From Bacteroidota bacterium (GTDB lineage: Bacteria; Bacteroidota; Bacteroidia; Flavobacteriales; Flavobacteriaceae): a DNA stretch of 6,548 nt. Each line of letters starts with the position of its first letter. The stretch's first letter is position 1. The stretch is from positions 1-6,548 of the forward strand of contig JAJRSY010000238.1 of assembly GCA_024278565.1 (NCBI GenBank), written 5' to 3'. Below are positions 5,754-6,548 of the stretch, in pieces. The notes beneath the pieces were generated by a model. That model made no database searches, had not been told where the DNA came from, and saw nothing but the letters and a program-made list of their open reading frames with translations. The translations under genes and the position numbers were made by a program.

Positions 5754-5763
5754 CACATAGTAC
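5743..5763. promoter_or_regulatory. Perfect 8-5-8 palindrome over the -33 element: candidate PadR operator
   Basis: GTACTATG (5743-5750) and CATAGTAC (5756-5763) are exact reverse complements around CAACA. The spacer contains the -33 TTG of the DUF4870 promoter (complement of 5751-5753), so a dimer bound here would cover RNA polymerase contacts. Length and symmetry fit a winged-helix dimer site such as PadR. That PadR from this cluster binds here is inference; no second copy was found in front of padR, pspC or the GIN gene. Confidence 0.65.
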
Positions 5764-5814
5764 TAAAAATTAACACAATATTAACATTTTTAAAATGGAA
5801 AGGAGGTTAAATAA

Positions 5815-5848
5815 TTGGGTGATTTAAACAGTATTTTCGGTATTTTTG
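5815..5848 (+). promoter_or_regulatory. Candidate Bacteroidota-type promoter for the DUF4442 gene
   Basis: TTG (5815-5817) followed after 23 bases by TATTTTTG (5841-5848), a full match to TAnnTTTG. The spacing is at the long end of what is usual. The predicted start of transcription (about 5853-5856) leaves a leader of about 10-13 bases before the ATG at 5866, like the divergent promoter. Confidence 0.55.
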
Positions 5849-5865
5849 AAGCAAACAAACTATAA

Positions 5866-6321
5866 ATGATCTTAACTCCACAGAAAATAAATACGTTTAA
5901 TTTTTTTAAACTGCCCTCGGTATGGTGGTGCGGTATTCGGGTAAAAGAATTGCAAGAAAACGAATGTGTGGCAAGCGTAAAGTTTCGGTGGATCAATCAA
6001 AATCCCTTTAAATCAATGTTTTGGGCCGTACAGGGTATGGCGGCCGAACTGACCACAGGGGCCTTGGTAATGAACAGTATTCGTGAAAGCAATAAGCGCA
6101 TTTCAATGTTGGTGTTAACTAACAACGCCACTTTTACCAAAAAGGCCACTGGCAGAATTACGTTTAGTTGCGATCAAGGTGAAGCGGTTAAAGAAGCAAT
6201 TCAAAAGACAGTGGAAACGGGAGAGGCACAGACTGTTTGGATGAAATCGGCAGGTGTAAATAAAGATGGGGTAGTGGTCTCGACTTTCAACTTTGAATGG
6301 ACGGTGAAAGTTAAGAGCTAG
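5866..6321 (+). CDS. DUF4442 hotdog-fold (thioesterase-like) protein
   Basis: 151 residues, MILTPQKINTFNFFKLPSVW to the TAG at 6319. The pattern matches DUF4442. An N-terminal helical part (5-20) is followed by a first strand with CGIRVKELQENECVASVKF (22-40), then the motif NPFKSMFWAVQGMAAELTTG (46-65), which is the central hotdog helix. Remaining strands are at about 79-91, 94-103 and 122-148. Hotdog-fold proteins of this kind usually act on acyl-CoA or acyl-ACP thioesters, but DUF4442 has no firmly assigned substrate, so the enzyme activity is only a family-level guess. It is cytoplasmic, with no signal peptide or membrane segment. It is divergent from the five-gene cluster, with 163 bases between start codons, and lies ahead of an AIM24 gene in the same direction. 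Confidence 0.85.
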   Translation: MILTPQKINTFNFFKLPSVWWCGIRVKELQENECVASVKFRWINQNPFKSMFWAVQGMAAELTTGALVMNSIRESNKRISMLVLTNNATFTKKATGRITFSCDQGEAVKEAIQKTVETGEAQTVWMKSAGVNKDGVVVSTFNFEWTVKVKS

Positions 6322-6494
6322 GAGTTCATAGTTGATAAACTTCTAAACTATTTTTAAACCCCTAAACTTAATTTTAACCTTTGTTTTCGTATGGCAGTTT
6401 ATGGGTTTATAGATTTATTTTTTATAAAATCAATACTGTAACAATTATATGGATGGAACGATCAACGAATAACCAAAATCTAAAAACTATAAAG
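6322..6494. other. Non-coding spacer between DUF4442 and AIM24 genes
   Basis: AT-rich, with no gene. It begins with TAGGAG/CTAAAC words (about 6319-6370) related to those at 1016-1115, and includes an AT-only imperfect hairpin (6412-6431; GATTTAT and ATAAAATC). I see no convincing terminator or exact TAnnTTTG promoter, so the AIM24 gene may be read through from the DUF4442 gene or have a diverged promoter. Confidence 0.5.
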
Positions 6495-6548
6495 ATGAAC
6501 GCACACGAATTGGATTACGAGATTTACGGCGAAGAAATGCAGTATGTA
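6495..6548 (+). CDS. AIM24-family (DUF124/TIGR00266-like) protein, N-terminal 18 codons only
   Basis: ATG at 6495 opens a frame reading MNAHELDYEIYGEEMQYV to the window edge. This N-terminus, with HExDYxIxGEEMQ(Y/F)V, is what I recognise from flavobacterial AIM24-family proteins, which continue into a beta-barrel-like domain of about 230-270 residues. The upstream sequence is A-rich (AACTATAAAG) without a strong Shine-Dalgarno, normal for this phylum. The function of bacterial AIM24 proteins is unknown; the name comes from a yeast mitochondrial inner-membrane organising protein. With only 18 codons the call rests on motif recall, but the match is close. Confidence 0.72.
   Translation, partial: MNAHELDYEIYGEEMQYV

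Noticed and set aside
5703..5756. Longer DUF4870 protein starting at 5756
   Set aside because: Those codons overlap the consensus -7 element and part of the palindrome, so they would lie upstream of the transcription start.
6449..6472. Seven-codon ATG frame upstream of the AIM24 start
   Set aside because: Too short and without a ribosome site; no reason to call it a leader peptide.

Overview
The window looks like a piece of a marine Flavobacteriaceae (Bacteroidota) chromosome. This rests on AT-rich spacers, promoters of the Bacteroidota form (TTG, then TAnnTTTG), weak or absent Shine-Dalgarno sequences before most genes, and a gene set (DUF4870, PadR, PspC, GIN-domain lipoprotein, AIM24) that I know best from that family. 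Genus cannot be fixed from the sequence alone.

Layout, left to right. Bases 1-915 (minus) hold a C-terminally cut dipeptide (L-Ala-D/L-Glu) epimerase of the enolase superfamily. Bases 916-1216 are non-coding, with a strong minus-strand terminator (961-993), a family of TTTAGGAG-type repeats and a GC-rich palindrome. Bases 1217-5702 (minus) carry five co-oriented genes, in transcription order: a DUF4870 membrane protein, a secreted NTF2-like (DUF4440-type) protein, a small PadR repressor, a large PspC-domain membrane protein and a GIN-domain (DUF2807) lipoprotein. The first two overlap by one base (TAATG). A 178-bp MITE-like element with perfect 17-bp terminal inverted repeats and a 5-bp target duplication sits between the NTF2-like gene and padR. 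On the plus strand, 5866-6321 encodes a DUF4442 hotdog-fold protein. Base 6495 starts an AIM24-family protein that runs off the right edge.

How the genes may work together: the five minus-strand genes look like an envelope-stress module related to the extended PspC/LiaF-toastrack group. PadR would be the cytoplasmic repressor. PspC carries a HAAS-like N-terminal helical region, a PspC domain, further membrane helices and a large beta-rich domain probably outside the inner membrane. The GIN lipoprotein, DUF4870 protein and secreted NTF2-like protein would be envelope partners. A perfect 8-5-8 palindrome sits on the -33 element of the promoter in front of the first gene and is the best candidate operator for PadR autoregulation. 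All function statements are family-level inference from reading the sequence; no database search was run.
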